64,000 nt of DNA from Roseomonas sp. GTDB taxonomy: Bacteria; Pseudomonadota; Alphaproteobacteria; Acetobacterales; Acetobacteraceae. The stretch is from NCBI GenBank assembly GCA_020249285.1, contig JADCFX010000002.1, forward strand, positions 94,591-158,590, read 5' to 3'. Position 1 is the first letter of the stretch. Each line of letters opens with the position of its first letter. The position numbers and the translations under genes are program-made. Below, in pieces: positions 7,798 through 18,059 of the stretch. Below the pieces are notes generated by a model. The model was given only the letters and a program-made list of their open reading frames with translations. It was not told where the DNA came from and searched no databases.

Positions 7798-9303
7798 TTA
7801 CCTATACACAAAAGCAGCGTCGTTCAGGTCAATTTTGGGGAATTCATCCTTCTCGGCCCAATAATCCTGATTATGCATCCATTCGGGCTTGTCGCCGCGT
7901 TGCGGTAGCAGATGCATGCCGCGCATCAAATAGCCTGGATTGAAATTTTCCGGATCAATCCAGGGCAGGATGGGCATGTTATGGTCTTCTTCGCGCAGCG
8001 CCACTTCGACCTGCGTCTTGCCTGCGGCATCCATGTGCTTCAGCAATTTGCAGACAAAATCACCAACCAAATCAGCCCGCAGAGTCCAGGAAGCGCGGAA
8101 ATAGCCGAAGACCCAAACCATATTGGGAATGCCGGTGAACATCATGCCGCGATAGGTCACGGTTTCATGGAAATCGAGCGGCTTGCCATCAATTTCAAAG
8201 GCGATATCACCCAGCACATTCAGGTTGAAGCCGGTGGCAGCGACAATGATATCCGCTTCGATTTCCTGACCGGATTTGGTGACAATACCCTTTTCCGAAA
8301 ATCTCTCGATCTCGTCAGTCACCACGCTGGCCTTGCCACTCGCGATACCATGGAACAGATCGCCATTCGGCACAAAGGCCATGCGTTGGCGCCAGGGGCG
8401 ATATTGTGGCGTGAAATGGGTGGCGATATCGTAATCCTGCCCGACAATGTTGCGGATACCATCCAGCAGCGCTTCCTTGACCATCTCCGGTTGCGTGAAG
8501 GTCTGTTTTGCGAATTTTGCTTGCTCGAACAGGATTTTGCGGCGCGTGATTTCGTGAATCCAGTCTTCGGAAATGCCAAGCGTCCGCAATTCCTCGGCGA
8601 TTTCGATGGCGTTGCGGCCCACGCGGAAATAAGTGGGCGAACGCTGCAACATCACAACATGCGCGGCCTTGGCGGCCATGGCCGGGATGATCGTGGCAGC
8701 ACTCGCCCCTGACCCAATGACCACAACGCGCTTGTCAGCGTAGTCCAGCCCTTCCGGCCATTCCTCGGAATGCACTAGCCGGCCCTGATAGGCCGCCATA
8801 TTCGGCCATTCCGGCATATAGCCCTGATACTGGCGGTAATAGCCCTGGCACATATACAAAAACTTGCCGGTGAAGCGGCGGGGAAGGCCTGTGGTCTTGT
8901 CGAGGACTTCCAATGTCCAAAGCTTGGTCTGACTATCCCAGCTTGCGTGCGTGATATGGTGCCGATAGCGGATATGCTGCGCCAGATCATTTTCGGCGAT
9001 GACTTCGCCCATATAGCGCAGGATTTCCTCGGCAGTTGCGATCGGTGCGCCGCGCCAGGGCTTGAAGCGATAGCCGAAGGTATGCAGGTCACTATCCGAA
9101 CGAATGCCGGGGTATTTATGCGTCCACCAGGTACCGCCGAAACTTTCCTCATTCTCAAGCACGACAAAGCGCTTGTCTGGGCATTGGGTGGTAAGGTGAT
9201 AGGCCGCGCCAATACCGGAAATGCCGGCACCCACAATCAGCACATCGAAGTATTCGACGGAAAGCGGCGTGCTTGGGCTTTGGAGCGTGGCGGTATCGGG
9301 CAT
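7798..9303 (-). CDS. Flavin-containing / Baeyer-Villiger-type monooxygenase
   Basis: A 501-residue class B flavoprotein monooxygenase. The FAD-binding motif VGAGISGIG is at residues 24-32, the NADPH-binding GSGASA at 197-202, and the Baeyer-Villiger fingerprint-like YQGRLVHSEEWP at 172-183. The GTWWTHKYPGIRSDSD block is typical of FAD-dependent ketone or amine oxygenases. The substrate is unknown. It lies 61 bp before nadD on the same strand, an unusual position in a proA-nadD-rsfS-rlmH operon, beside a hydratase-family protein. The start is an ATG with a weak ribosome-binding site. Confidence 0.9.
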   Translation of the reverse strand: MPDTATLQSPSTPLSVEYFDVLIVGAGISGIGAAYHLTTQCPDKRFVVLENEESFGGTWWTHKYPGIRSDSDLHTFGYRFKPWRGAPIATAEEILRYMGEVIAENDLAQHIRYRHHITHASWDSQTKLWTLEVLDKTTGLPRRFTGKFLYMCQGYYRQYQGYMPEWPNMAAYQGRLVHSEEWPEGLDYADKRVVVIGSGASAATIIPAMAAKAAHVVMLQRSPTYFRVGRNAIEIAEELRTLGISEDWIHEITRRKILFEQAKFAKQTFTQPEMVKEALLDGIRNIVGQDYDIATHFTPQYRPWRQRMAFVPNGDLFHGIASGKASVVTDEIERFSEKGIVTKSGQEIEADIIVAATGFNLNVLGDIAFEIDGKPLDFHETVTYRGMMFTGIPNMVWVFGYFRASWTLRADLVGDFVCKLLKHMDAAGKTQVEVALREEDHNMPILPWIDPENFNPGYLMRGMHLLPQRGDKPEWMHNQDYWAEKDEFPKIDLNDAAFVYR

Positions 9304-9369
9304 GGCTGACGTCTTTCTTGGCGCGGGCTTATGTGTAGCAGAAGGCGCGGCTTCAGCGAAGCGGCCGCA

Positions 9370-10227
9370 TTACCGGAACCGCACCAGCACTTCCTGCGCC
9401 TCGCCGAGGCCTTCATAGCGCGCGGCCCAGGCCTGCCCCGCCACCACCGGCTGGGGCGGGGAGAAGGAGCCGAGCGAAACTACATCCCCCGCGCGCAAAG
9501 GCCGCCCATCGCGGGCCAAATCCCGCGCAATCCAGGCGAGCGCATTCAAAGGATGGCCCAGAATGGCAGCGCCAGGCGCACGAGAGACTTCGCGCCCATC
9601 CTGGTGGAGTGAAATACTCATGCGCCCCAGGGCCGCAATAAAGTCAGCGCCGGGTGTGACGGCAATCGGCTTGCCCACCACGCCAAGCCGCGCGCCGACA
9701 TTGACCGCGAGTAGATCGCCAAGGCTTGGCCGATAATCGGGCGCATAGACCAGATCGGGCAATTCAATGAAGGGTATCACCTGATCAATATGGCGGATCA
9801 GCGCGGCGTGATGATTGAGCGCGGTCTCAACGCCACCCATGCCGATACGCACCAGCATATCGGCTTCCAGCACCGGCACGGCGGCGAAGCGCGCTTCGAT
9901 CTCAGCGCCCGACGTCGCGCGCAAGGTGGCGTGGAAAATCGTGCCACGAATCGGATGATCAATCCCAAAGCGCTGCTGGATGGCGGGATTGGTCAGGCCA
10001 AGCTTGAAGCCGACGATGTCACCGAAGGGTTGAGCGAAAATCGCCACCAGCTTTTCCTGCACACAGCGCCCATCGGCGGGTGAGAGCGTAGCGAAAGGCG
10101 TTGGCGATTGGCGTTGCAGAATATGGCCGGCAAAGCGTGCAATCGCCGTATCATCCGGGCAGGCAGCCTTAGCGGCTGTCGCAAGCGCAAGGCCAATCAG
10201 CAGCGCCGCGAAAAACCACCGCCCCAT
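9370..10227 (-). CDS. Secreted 2-keto-4-pentenoate hydratase-family protein
   Basis: A 285-residue protein with a C-terminal fumarylacetoacetase-like hydratase domain (GFKLGLTN, RGTIFHATL, PVLEADMLVRIG, GHPLNALAWIARDL, VVSLGSFSPPQPV). The chosen ATG shares its A with the proA stop in TGATG, so translation is coupled. From this start the N-terminus is a clear signal peptide: MGRWFFAALLIGLALATAAKA, with AKA then ACPDD at the likely cleavage site. Export is unusual, because the catabolic hydratases of aromatic meta-cleavage pathways are cytoplasmic. The function may therefore be non-canonical. Longer in-frame starts overlap proA and are rejected. Confidence 0.8.
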   Translation of the reverse strand: MGRWFFAALLIGLALATAAKAACPDDTAIARFAGHILQRQSPTPFATLSPADGRCVQEKLVAIFAQPFGDIVGFKLGLTNPAIQQRFGIDHPIRGTIFHATLRATSGAEIEARFAAVPVLEADMLVRIGMGGVETALNHHAALIRHIDQVIPFIELPDLVYAPDYRPSLGDLLAVNVGARLGVVGKPIAVTPGADFIAALGRMSISLHQDGREVSRAPGAAILGHPLNALAWIARDLARDGRPLRAGDVVSLGSFSPPQPVVAGQAWAARYEGLGEAQEVLVRFR

Positions 10228-11492
10228 CACGGCCGTATCTGCCCAGTGCCGAAAATCTTGTAGCGATAGGTGCAAAGCTGTTCGAGCCCCACAGGCCCGC
10301 GCGCATGCAGCCGGCCGGTTGCAATGCCGATTTCCGCACCGAAGCCGAATTCGCTGCCATCGCAGAATTGCGTGGACGCATTCCAAAGCCCGACCGCCGA
10401 GGCAATGCCATCCAGGAATTGCTGCGCGGCAGCGGCATCTTCGGTGATGATCGCTTCCGTATGCTCACTGCCGAAGCGGCGGATATGGGCAAGCGCTTCG
10501 TCAACGCTGGCAACGACCTTCACCGACAGGATCGCATCCAGCCATTCGGTGGCGTAATCCTCATCAGTGGCGGCGGTCAGACCCGACACAATGGCCCGCG
10601 CGGCGTCATCGGCGCGGAAATCGCAGCCTAGCGCACGCAAATCCGCAATCAGGGCGGGCAAAAGCGTGGGCGCGATGGCGGCATCAATCAGCAGGGTTTC
10701 CGTCGAGCCACAGACGCCAGTGCGGCGCATTTTGGCGTTGGCGAGCACCGCGCGCGCCATTGCGTGATCCGCCCCGGCGTGAATGTAGGTGTGACAAAGC
10801 CCCTCAGCATGCGCGAGCACGGGCACGCGCGCTTCTTCCAAAACGCGCGTCACCAGGCCCTTGCCGCCGCGCGGCACGATCAAATCAATCAAGCCCGAAG
10901 CGCGCAGCATGGCACCGACAAAGGCGCGGTCAGCACTCGGTGCCACTTGCACCGCCGCTTCCGGCAGGCCGGCCAGCTTCAGCCCTTGCACCATGCAGGC
11001 ATGAATCGCGGCGGCGCTGCGCAGACTCTCCGACCCGCCGCGCAAAATCACAGCATTGCCGGATTTGAGGCAGAGCGCAGCAGCATCGGCGGTGACATTG
11101 GGCCGGCTTTCGAAAATCATGCCAATCACGCCAAGCGGCTGCGCCACGCGCTGCAAGCGGAGCCCATTGGGGCGCTGCCATTCCGCCAGCACGCGGCCAA
11201 CGGGGTCAGGCAGCGCGGCCACTTCTTCCAAACCCTTCGCCATCGCTTCCACCCGCGCCGGGTCCAGCAGCAGCCGGTCACGAAAAGCCGGCGAAAGCCC
11301 AGGTGCCGCGGCGATGTCTTCAGCATTGGCCGCGATGATCTGCGCTTGATGTTCGCGCAAGGCTGCCGCCGCCAAAAGCAGCGCCTGATCCTTCACGGCG
11401 CGTGGCGCCGCCGCCAGCGCGCTTGTGGCGGCACGCGCGGCGCGCGCGGCAATCTCCAGGGCTTGGGCAGCATCGGGGGGCATGGCGTTCAC
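10227..11492 (-). CDS. proA: Glutamate-5-semialdehyde dehydrogenase (gamma-glutamyl phosphate reductase)
   Basis: About 421 residues when started at the GTG at 11492, which has AAAGGA 10 nt upstream. An ATG three codons later (11483) and one at 11528 are alternatives. ProA reduces gamma-glutamyl phosphate with NADPH in proline synthesis. Diagnostic blocks are GVIGMIFESRPNVTADAA, SGNAVILRGG, the catalytic Cys in RRTGVCGSTETLLID and GPVGLEQLCTYRYKIFG near the C-terminus. proB and obgE, its frequent partners, are not upstream; a Bug receptor is instead. Confidence 0.95.
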   Translation of the reverse strand: MNAMPPDAAQALEIAARAARAATSALAAAPRAVKDQALLLAAAALREHQAQIIAANAEDIAAAPGLSPAFRDRLLLDPARVEAMAKGLEEVAALPDPVGRVLAEWQRPNGLRLQRVAQPLGVIGMIFESRPNVTADAAALCLKSGNAVILRGGSESLRSAAAIHACMVQGLKLAGLPEAAVQVAPSADRAFVGAMLRASGLIDLIVPRGGKGLVTRVLEEARVPVLAHAEGLCHTYIHAGADHAMARAVLANAKMRRTGVCGSTETLLIDAAIAPTLLPALIADLRALGCDFRADDAARAIVSGLTAATDEDYATEWLDAILSVKVVASVDEALAHIRRFGSEHTEAIITEDAAAAQQFLDGIASAVGLWNASTQFCDGSEFGFGAEIGIATGRLHARGPVGLEQLCTYRYKIFGTGQIRP

Positions 11493-11543
11493 GGGCAGAG
11501 TATCCTTTCTGCCCTTCCTATACGCCAAATAAGCCCCGTGCCG

Positions 11544-12518
11544 CTATTCGATCCTGATGCCGCTTTCGCGAATGATCGGTTCCCATTTGGTCCGTTCCGC
11601 CGCCCAGGCGGCAGCGAATTCCGCCGGGGTTGAGGGCATGGCTTCCAGCCCATTGCGGTTCAGAATGCCGACCACATCCCTGTCTTCCAAAGCGATCCGC
11701 ATGGCTTGGGCCATCCGTTCAACGGCGGGTTCTGGCGTCCCGCGCGGCGCTACCACCGCATACCAGGATGGCACATTGAAGCCGGGCAGGCCGCTTTCCG
11801 CGACTGTCGGGATATTGGGCAAAAGCCGAGAGCGCTGCAGCGTTGGTACCGCAAGCCCGCGCAGCCGACCCGCTTCGATATGCGTCTTGACCGAGGGCGA
11901 GGTCGGAAAGCCGTAATCGAGCCGACCGGAAATCAAATCAGTCGCCACCAAGCCTCCGCCGCGATAGGAGACCTCGATGGTTTCAATCCCGGCCATTTTG
12001 GCGAAGAGCAAGCCCGCCAATTGGGGTGCGCTGCCAATGCCGCTATGCCCCCAGGAAAGTTCTCCGGGCCGCGCCTTGGCCGCCGCGATGATATCAGCCG
12101 CAGTATTCCAGGGCCGTTCCGCCGGCACGGTCAGGATGTTGAACAGGTCAACCGCGATGGAAATCGGTACCAGATCCCGCGCCGGGTCTATCGGCAGGCG
12201 CATCACCATGGGGCTGATCACCAAAGCGCCCAGCGTTGCCAGCAGGATCGTGTAACCATCAGCGGGGCTGCGGGCGACGAGTTCAGTGGCAAGGTTGCTG
12301 CCGGCGCCGGGGCGGTTTTCCACAATCACGGGCTGGCCCAGCACTTCCGACATTTTGGGCGCGAAGGCGCGCGCCGAGATATCGGTGGCCCCGCCAGGGG
12401 TGAAGCCCACCACCAAACGGATAGGCCGATTGGGAAAGGGCGCCTGTGCCAGCGCGGGAGCAGCAAGCAAAGGGCTGGCCGCGACCAAAGCGCGGCGCGT
12501 TATGGTTTCTGACGGCAT
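11544..12518 (-). CDS. Bug/TctC-family periplasmic solute-binding protein
   Basis: A 324-residue tripartite tricarboxylate transporter (TTT) receptor. The N-terminus carries a twin-Arg-containing export signal (TRRALVAASPLLAAPALAQA), then the family hallmarks PIRLVVGFTPGGATDISAR, ENRPGAGSNLATE, PADGYTILLA and GTPEPAVERMAQAM. Such receptors bind carboxylates or amides in the periplasm. No TctA/TctB membrane genes lie in the window, so its transporter partner is encoded elsewhere or absent. It lies 52 bp upstream of proA on the same strand. Confidence 0.92.
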   Translation of the reverse strand: MPSETITRRALVAASPLLAAPALAQAPFPNRPIRLVVGFTPGGATDISARAFAPKMSEVLGQPVIVENRPGAGSNLATELVARSPADGYTILLATLGALVISPMVMRLPIDPARDLVPISIAVDLFNILTVPAERPWNTAADIIAAAKARPGELSWGHSGIGSAPQLAGLLFAKMAGIETIEVSYRGGGLVATDLISGRLDYGFPTSPSVKTHIEAGRLRGLAVPTLQRSRLLPNIPTVAESGLPGFNVPSWYAVVAPRGTPEPAVERMAQAMRIALEDRDVVGILNRNGLEAMPSTPAEFAAAWAAERTKWEPIIRESGIRIE

Positions 12519-12592
12519 TCCGGCCCCATATCAGGCTTTGGCGCCCCTTGCATCCCCTTTCCGATTCTGCCCTGGGGCGCTAGTGAACCACC

Positions 12593-13144
12593 ATGGAAGC
12601 CAGCTTTTCCGCGCAGCTTCTGCGCGCCACCCTTTTTGCCGCCCGCGCCCATGCCGGGCAGGTGCGGAAGGGCGCGGCTGCCGAACCCTATGTGAACCAC
12701 GTGATCGAGGTCGCCGCGATCCTGGCTGAACACGGCGCGCCGGAAGAAGCCATCCTGGCCGGGCTGCTGCACGACACGGTTGAGGATACCGAGACCACTG
12801 ACGCCGATCTGATTGCGGTTTTCGGCCCCCTCATTGCGGGCTTGGTGGCGGAAGCGACCGATGATAAAGAAAAGCCTAAGGAAATCAGGAAGGCCTTGCA
12901 GATCAGCCAGGCGCCAAAGCATAGCGAAGCGGCCAAGCAATTGAAACTAGCCGATAAGATTTCGAATCTACGTTCCATCGCCGATAGCCCCCCGGCGAAT
13001 TGGAATCATGCGCGCCGCATTGAATATGTGGGCTGGGCCGGGCGCGTGGCGGCGGGGCTGAAGGGCGTCAATCCGGGGTTGGATACACTGTTTGACACGA
13101 CCTATCGTGCGGCACTGGCCCGATTGGCGAGCGAAATGCCATGA
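12593..13144 (+). CDS. Small HD-domain (p)ppGpp hydrolase-like protein (MESH1/SAH type)
   Basis: A 183-residue single-domain HD protein resembling the hydrolase domain of RelA/SpoT. Metal-binding residues fit the family: His36 (YVNHVIEV), His60-Asp61 in LLHDTVEDTE, and Asp121 in KLADKISNLR. The whole length is HD domain, without synthetase, TGS or ACT domains, as in small alarmone hydrolases. Expected activity is Mn-dependent removal of the 3'-pyrophosphate from ppGpp. NADPH or other nucleotides are alternative substrates known for MESH1. Its stop overlaps the next start (ATGA), coupling it to a Bug receptor. Confidence 0.85.
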   Translation: MEASFSAQLLRATLFAARAHAGQVRKGAAAEPYVNHVIEVAAILAEHGAPEEAILAGLLHDTVEDTETTDADLIAVFGPLIAGLVAEATDDKEKPKEIRKALQISQAPKHSEAAKQLKLADKISNLRSIADSPPANWNHARRIEYVGWAGRVAAGLKGVNPGLDTLFDTTYRAALARLASEMP

Positions 13145-14082
13145 AGCGGCGGCTATTCCTCGTGAGCGCCGGCTTGCTTACCGCGCCATCCTTGGCGCAG
13201 GCGGAGCAGCGCGGCGTGACCCTTCTGGTTCCCTTCGCGGAGGGCGGGGCGACAGATCAGCTCATGCGGGTACTGGCGAAATCCGCGAGTAAGGCTTTAG
13301 GCCAAGAAATCCGTCTGGAAAACAAGCCAAGCCGCACGGGACTTCGGCTTTTATCGCAATTGCGGGCTGCGCCGCCGGATGGGTCCGTGGTGATGCTGTT
13401 TCCGGTGGTCACGCTTCGCGCCCTGGTGGAACGTGGTGTTGATTTCTCCCTGGAACGTGATGCGACGCCGATCATGTGCCTGGCGGGCGGGACCTATGGC
13501 GTGATTGCCAAGACGGATCGCTTCCCAGGCGGCTGGCGCGATTTTGTGGCCGAAGCACGCCAGAAGCCGGGCCAGCTTTCCTTCGGCAGTGTCGGCGTTG
13601 GATCGGTTGGCCATGTCACCATGGCGCGGCTGATGGTGAAGGAAAACATCCAACTGGTGCATCTGCCGTTCCGCGGTGCCGCCGATGGCGTTGAAGCGCT
13701 GATGGCGGGGGATCTGGATGTGATGGCCGGCGGTGCGCGGCTGCATGTGGCGGTGGATCAAGGCGAAGCACGTTGGCTGACATTGTGGTCGCCCACGCGC
13801 AATCCGCGCTGGCCGGATGTGCCGACCCTGGTTGAGCTTGGCTATGGGCTGACGGAAACCGCACCGTTCGGGCTGATCGGCCCGCCCAGTATGCCGGCAG
13901 CCGAACGCCAAAGGCTGGAAGAGGCCTTCACCGCGGCGCTGCGGTCGCCACAGGTGCGTAGCGTCATGGCGCGGCTTGGCATGACCGAAGATTTGCGTGA
14001 TGGCGCCGCTTATTCTGCCTATCTGGCAGCGGCGGCGGGTGAGGAAGCGGCACTCGGCCTACGGCCGGAAGCGCGGCAGTGA
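13141..14082 (+). CDS. Bug/TctC-family solute-binding protein
   Basis: 313 residues. It has a short signal peptide (MKRRLFLVSAGLLTAPSLAQA), then TLLVPFAEGGATDQLMRVLAKSA, SFGSVGVGSVGH, HLPFRGAADGVEALMAGDLD and PTLVELGYG. It is more divergent than the other three receptors here; the PGGxxD loop reads EGGATD and the usual NRPGAG loop reads NKPSRTG, implying a different ligand. It overlaps the upstream HD gene by ATGA and the downstream maf by GTGA, so three unrelated functions share one translationally coupled unit. Confidence 0.88.
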   Translation: MKRRLFLVSAGLLTAPSLAQAEQRGVTLLVPFAEGGATDQLMRVLAKSASKALGQEIRLENKPSRTGLRLLSQLRAAPPDGSVVMLFPVVTLRALVERGVDFSLERDATPIMCLAGGTYGVIAKTDRFPGGWRDFVAEARQKPGQLSFGSVGVGSVGHVTMARLMVKENIQLVHLPFRGAADGVEALMAGDLDVMAGGARLHVAVDQGEARWLTLWSPTRNPRWPDVPTLVELGYGLTETAPFGLIGPPSMPAAERQRLEEAFTAALRSPQVRSVMARLGMTEDLRDGAAYSAYLAAAAGEEAALGLRPEARQ

Positions 14083-14690
14083 TCCAGGCCGCAGCGCCGG
14101 CGCTTATTCTTGCATCAAGTTCCTCAGCACGGCGAGCGGTGCTGGAAGGTGCTGGGCTGCGGTTTGAGACGCGTGTGGCTGGTGTGGATGAGGCCGCCAT
14201 TAAGGAAGCCGCCCAGGCGGAGGGTATTCCCGCCCAAGACGCCGCGTTGATGCTGGCCGACGCCAAGGCAGCGCGCATGGCCGCGAAAGCCCCTGATGCG
14301 CTGGTAATTGGCGCGGATCAATTGCTGGTCTGCGAAGGCGCCTGGTTCGACAAGCCGCCCGATATGGCAGCGGCGCGCACCCATTTGCAGCGTCTGCGTG
14401 GACGCCAGCATGAATTGGTGACGGCACTTGTGTGCCATCGCGGCGGGCAGCGCATCTGGCAACATGTGGCCAAGCCGCGCTTGACCATGCGCGACTTCTC
14501 CGACGCATTTCTGGAAGCCTATCTGGCCGCCGAGGGCGAGGCTTTGCTTTCTTCTGTCGGCGCCTATCGGCTGGAAGGCCATGGCGCGCAATTATTTGAT
14601 CGGATTGAGGGCGATCAGCCGGCAATCTTGGGGCTGCCCTTGCTGCCCTTGCTTGGGTTTCTGCGCCAGCATGGGGTTTTGTTGCGGTAG
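14079..14690 (+). CDS. Maf-like nucleoside triphosphate pyrophosphatase
   Basis: A 203-residue Maf/HAM1-type house-cleaning pyrophosphatase. The N-terminal signature LILASSSSARRAVLEGAGL is at residues 9-27, followed by VDEAAIKE, ADAKAARMA and ALVIGADQLLVC with the conserved acidic residue. Family members hydrolyse non-canonical or modified nucleotides such as dTTP, UTP or m7GTP. The start is GTG in a GTGA overlap with the preceding receptor. The usual alphaproteobacterial partner aroE is not adjacent. Confidence 0.9.
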   Translation: MIQAAAPALILASSSSARRAVLEGAGLRFETRVAGVDEAAIKEAAQAEGIPAQDAALMLADAKAARMAAKAPDALVIGADQLLVCEGAWFDKPPDMAAARTHLQRLRGRQHELVTALVCHRGGQRIWQHVAKPRLTMRDFSDAFLEAYLAAEGEALLSSVGAYRLEGHGAQLFDRIEGDQPAILGLPLLPLLGFLRQHGVLLR

Positions 14691-14780
14691 GCGACCCAAC
14701 CAGAAGATAAGGCACTCCAAGTTGAAGCAAGAAGCGGATGGCGCGGCCTAGAGACTTGAGTTTGACATGGGCAAGTTAAC

Positions 14781-15737
14781 TTGATCGGAACGCAAATGAC
14801 GCCGCCCCCATCCGCATCCTCGACACAAGCACCTATGGGCGCTCAGGAATGGGCCATGCTGATCGCCCTTTCCGTGCTTTGGGGCGGCTCCTTTTTCTTC
14901 AATGGTGTTGCGGTCAAGGAATTGCCTTCCCTCACCATTGTTCTGGTGCGCGTGGGTATTGCGGCGGTGACACTTTGGGCAGTCCTCACGCTGTTGAATA
15001 TCCGCATGCCGCGCATGAAGGGGCTTTGGCCTGCCTATTTCGGCATGGGGCTTTTGAATAATGCGATTCCATTCGCGCTATTCGTTTGGGGGCAGCACCA
15101 TATCGCGAGTGGCTTGGCCGCCATCCTCAACGCCACCACGCCGCTTTTCACGGTTCTGGTCGCGCATTTCCTGACGCGCGATGAAAAACTAAGTGCCGGT
15201 AAGATGGCTGGCGTGGTGCTCGGGCTTTTGGGGGTGATCCTGATGCTTGGGACAGAATTGCTCTCGGGCTTGGGGACTGGGCTTCTGGCGCAATTGGCCT
15301 GCCTTGCCGCGGCACTTTCCTATGCCTTTGCAGGTGTCTTTGGGCGCCGTTTCAAGCGCATGGGTGTGCCGCCCTTGGCAACAGCCACCGGGCAGGTAAC
15401 AGCTTCCAGCCTTTTAATTTTGCCAATGGCCCTTGTGATAGATCAACCCTGGCTATTGGCGCTGCCCAGCGCGCACACATTGGCAGCCTTGCTGGGCATT
15501 GGCGTGCTTTCTACGGCCTTGGCCTATATTCTTTATTTCCGCATCCTTGCGGCTGCCGGGGCGACCAATCTGCTATTGGTTACCTTTCTGATCCCGATCA
15601 GCGCCATTCTGCTTGGCGCTTTTCTGCTTGACGAAAGGCTAGACGCAAAACACTTCGTGGGCATGGCGATGATCGGACTGGGTTTGGCGCTGATTGATGG
15701 GCGCATCCTGGCAGGTTTGAGGGCGCCGCAAGGATGA
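14781..15737 (+). CDS. EamA/DMT-superfamily permease
   Basis: A 318-residue drug/metabolite transporter with about ten hydrophobic helices in two EamA repeats (residues about 25-155 and 165-305). The first repeat starts at WAMLIALSVLWGGSFFFNGVAVKEL and the second at LACLAAALSYAFAGVFGRR. Such inner-membrane proteins export amino acids or other metabolites; the substrate is not predictable. The TTG at 14781 gives the longest frame; the ATG at 14796 (five codons in) is an equally plausible start. It converges with groEL. Confidence 0.88.
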   Translation: MIGTQMTPPPSASSTQAPMGAQEWAMLIALSVLWGGSFFFNGVAVKELPSLTIVLVRVGIAAVTLWAVLTLLNIRMPRMKGLWPAYFGMGLLNNAIPFALFVWGQHHIASGLAAILNATTPLFTVLVAHFLTRDEKLSAGKMAGVVLGLLGVILMLGTELLSGLGTGLLAQLACLAAALSYAFAGVFGRRFKRMGVPPLATATGQVTASSLLILPMALVIDQPWLLALPSAHTLAALLGIGVLSTALAYILYFRILAAAGATNLLLVTFLIPISAILLGAFLLDERLDAKHFVGMAMIGLGLALIDGRILAGLRAPQG

Positions 15738-15749
15738 TACCGCAGACAC

Positions 15750-15777
15750 AAAAAAGGGCGGCCCCGCAGGACCGCCC
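15750..15777 (-). terminator. Rho-independent terminator of groESL
   Basis: On the minus strand, 27 nt after the groEL stop, a 9-bp stem (GGGCGGTCC with GGGCCGCCC, one G-T pair) with a TGCG loop is followed by six T. This is a textbook intrinsic terminator. It lies between convergent genes and may also affect the DMT permease transcript. Confidence 0.9.
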
Positions 15778-15803
15778 CCATTTTTCGCGCAGGTCGCGAT
15801 GGA

Positions 15804-17459
<1,656 letters not shown>

Positions 17460-17485
17460 TCAGGTTCTGATTGGAAAAGCGGTGA

Positions 17486-17776
17486 TCAGGCGGTCAGGAT
17501 GCCCATGACGTCGGATTCCTTCATGATCAGGAGCTCCTCGCCATTCAGCTTCACTTCGGTGCCGGACCACTTGCCGAACAGGATGCGATCGCCAGCCTTG
17601 ACGTCGAGCGGACGAAGATCGCCCTTTTCGTTCAAGGTGCCGGAACCGACGGCGACGACTTCGCCTTCTTGCGGCTTTTCCTTCGCGGTGTCGGGGATGA
17701 TGATACCACCGGCGGTCTTTTCTTCCGCGGTAACGCGGCGAACGAGAACGCGGTCATGTAGGGGACGAAAGGCCAT
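17486..17776 (-). CDS. groES: Co-chaperonin GroES (10 kDa)
   Basis: A 96-residue co-chaperonin that caps GroEL. The start at 17776 gives [15 protein letters not shown], and the protein has the mobile-loop region [24 protein letters not shown] and the C-terminal ESDVMGIL. In-frame codons continue upstream to 17947 but cover the operator region and are rejected. It heads the groESL operon. Confidence 0.98.
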   Translation of the reverse strand: MAFRPLHDRVLVRRVTAEEKTAGGIIIPDTAKEKPQEGEVVAVGSGTLNEKGDLRPLDVKAGDRILFGKWSGTEVKLNGEELLIMKESDVMGILTA

Positions 17777-17853
17777 ATGGTCCTCTCCTGAGCCTCGGGT
17801 TGATGACGGCTCACTCTGGGAAGCCTGACCGGTCACCGAGGGTGCCCCGGTCG

Positions 17854-17880
17854 TTAGCACTCCCCCCAGAGGAGTGCCAG
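17854..17880 (-). promoter_or_regulatory. CIRCE operator (HrcA site) 1
   Basis: The plus strand reads TTAGCACTC, nine bases, then GAGTGCCAG. The CIRCE consensus is TTAGCACTC-N9-GAGTGCTAA, so the left arm is perfect and the right arm matches 7 of 9. It lies 77 bp upstream of the groES start. HrcA repression relieved by heat is the expected control. Confidence 0.9.
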
Positions 17881-17917
17881 CGATGTAGGCTGCGCCGCGC
17901 GGCGCGTCAAGCGGATG

Positions 17918-17944
17918 GCAGCACTCAAAGTGTGCTAGTGCTAG
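17918..17944 (-). promoter_or_regulatory. Second CIRCE-like operator
   Basis: On the minus strand CTAGCACTA, nine bases, then GAGTGCTGC. Each arm matches the CIRCE consensus at 7 of 9 positions with the exact N9 spacing. It is 37 bp upstream of site 1 and directly downstream of an AT-rich, promoter-like stretch (17945-17975). Confidence 0.65.
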
Positions 17945-18059
17945 CATATTGATAACAAAGATTTTTCTTGCAAGACCCCGGAGTCGTCATGGCAAGCTTC
18001 CACCCTGGCCCAGCGGGACGCCGGGGCAGGATGGCTTGTGACGACATAGGAAAAGGAAG

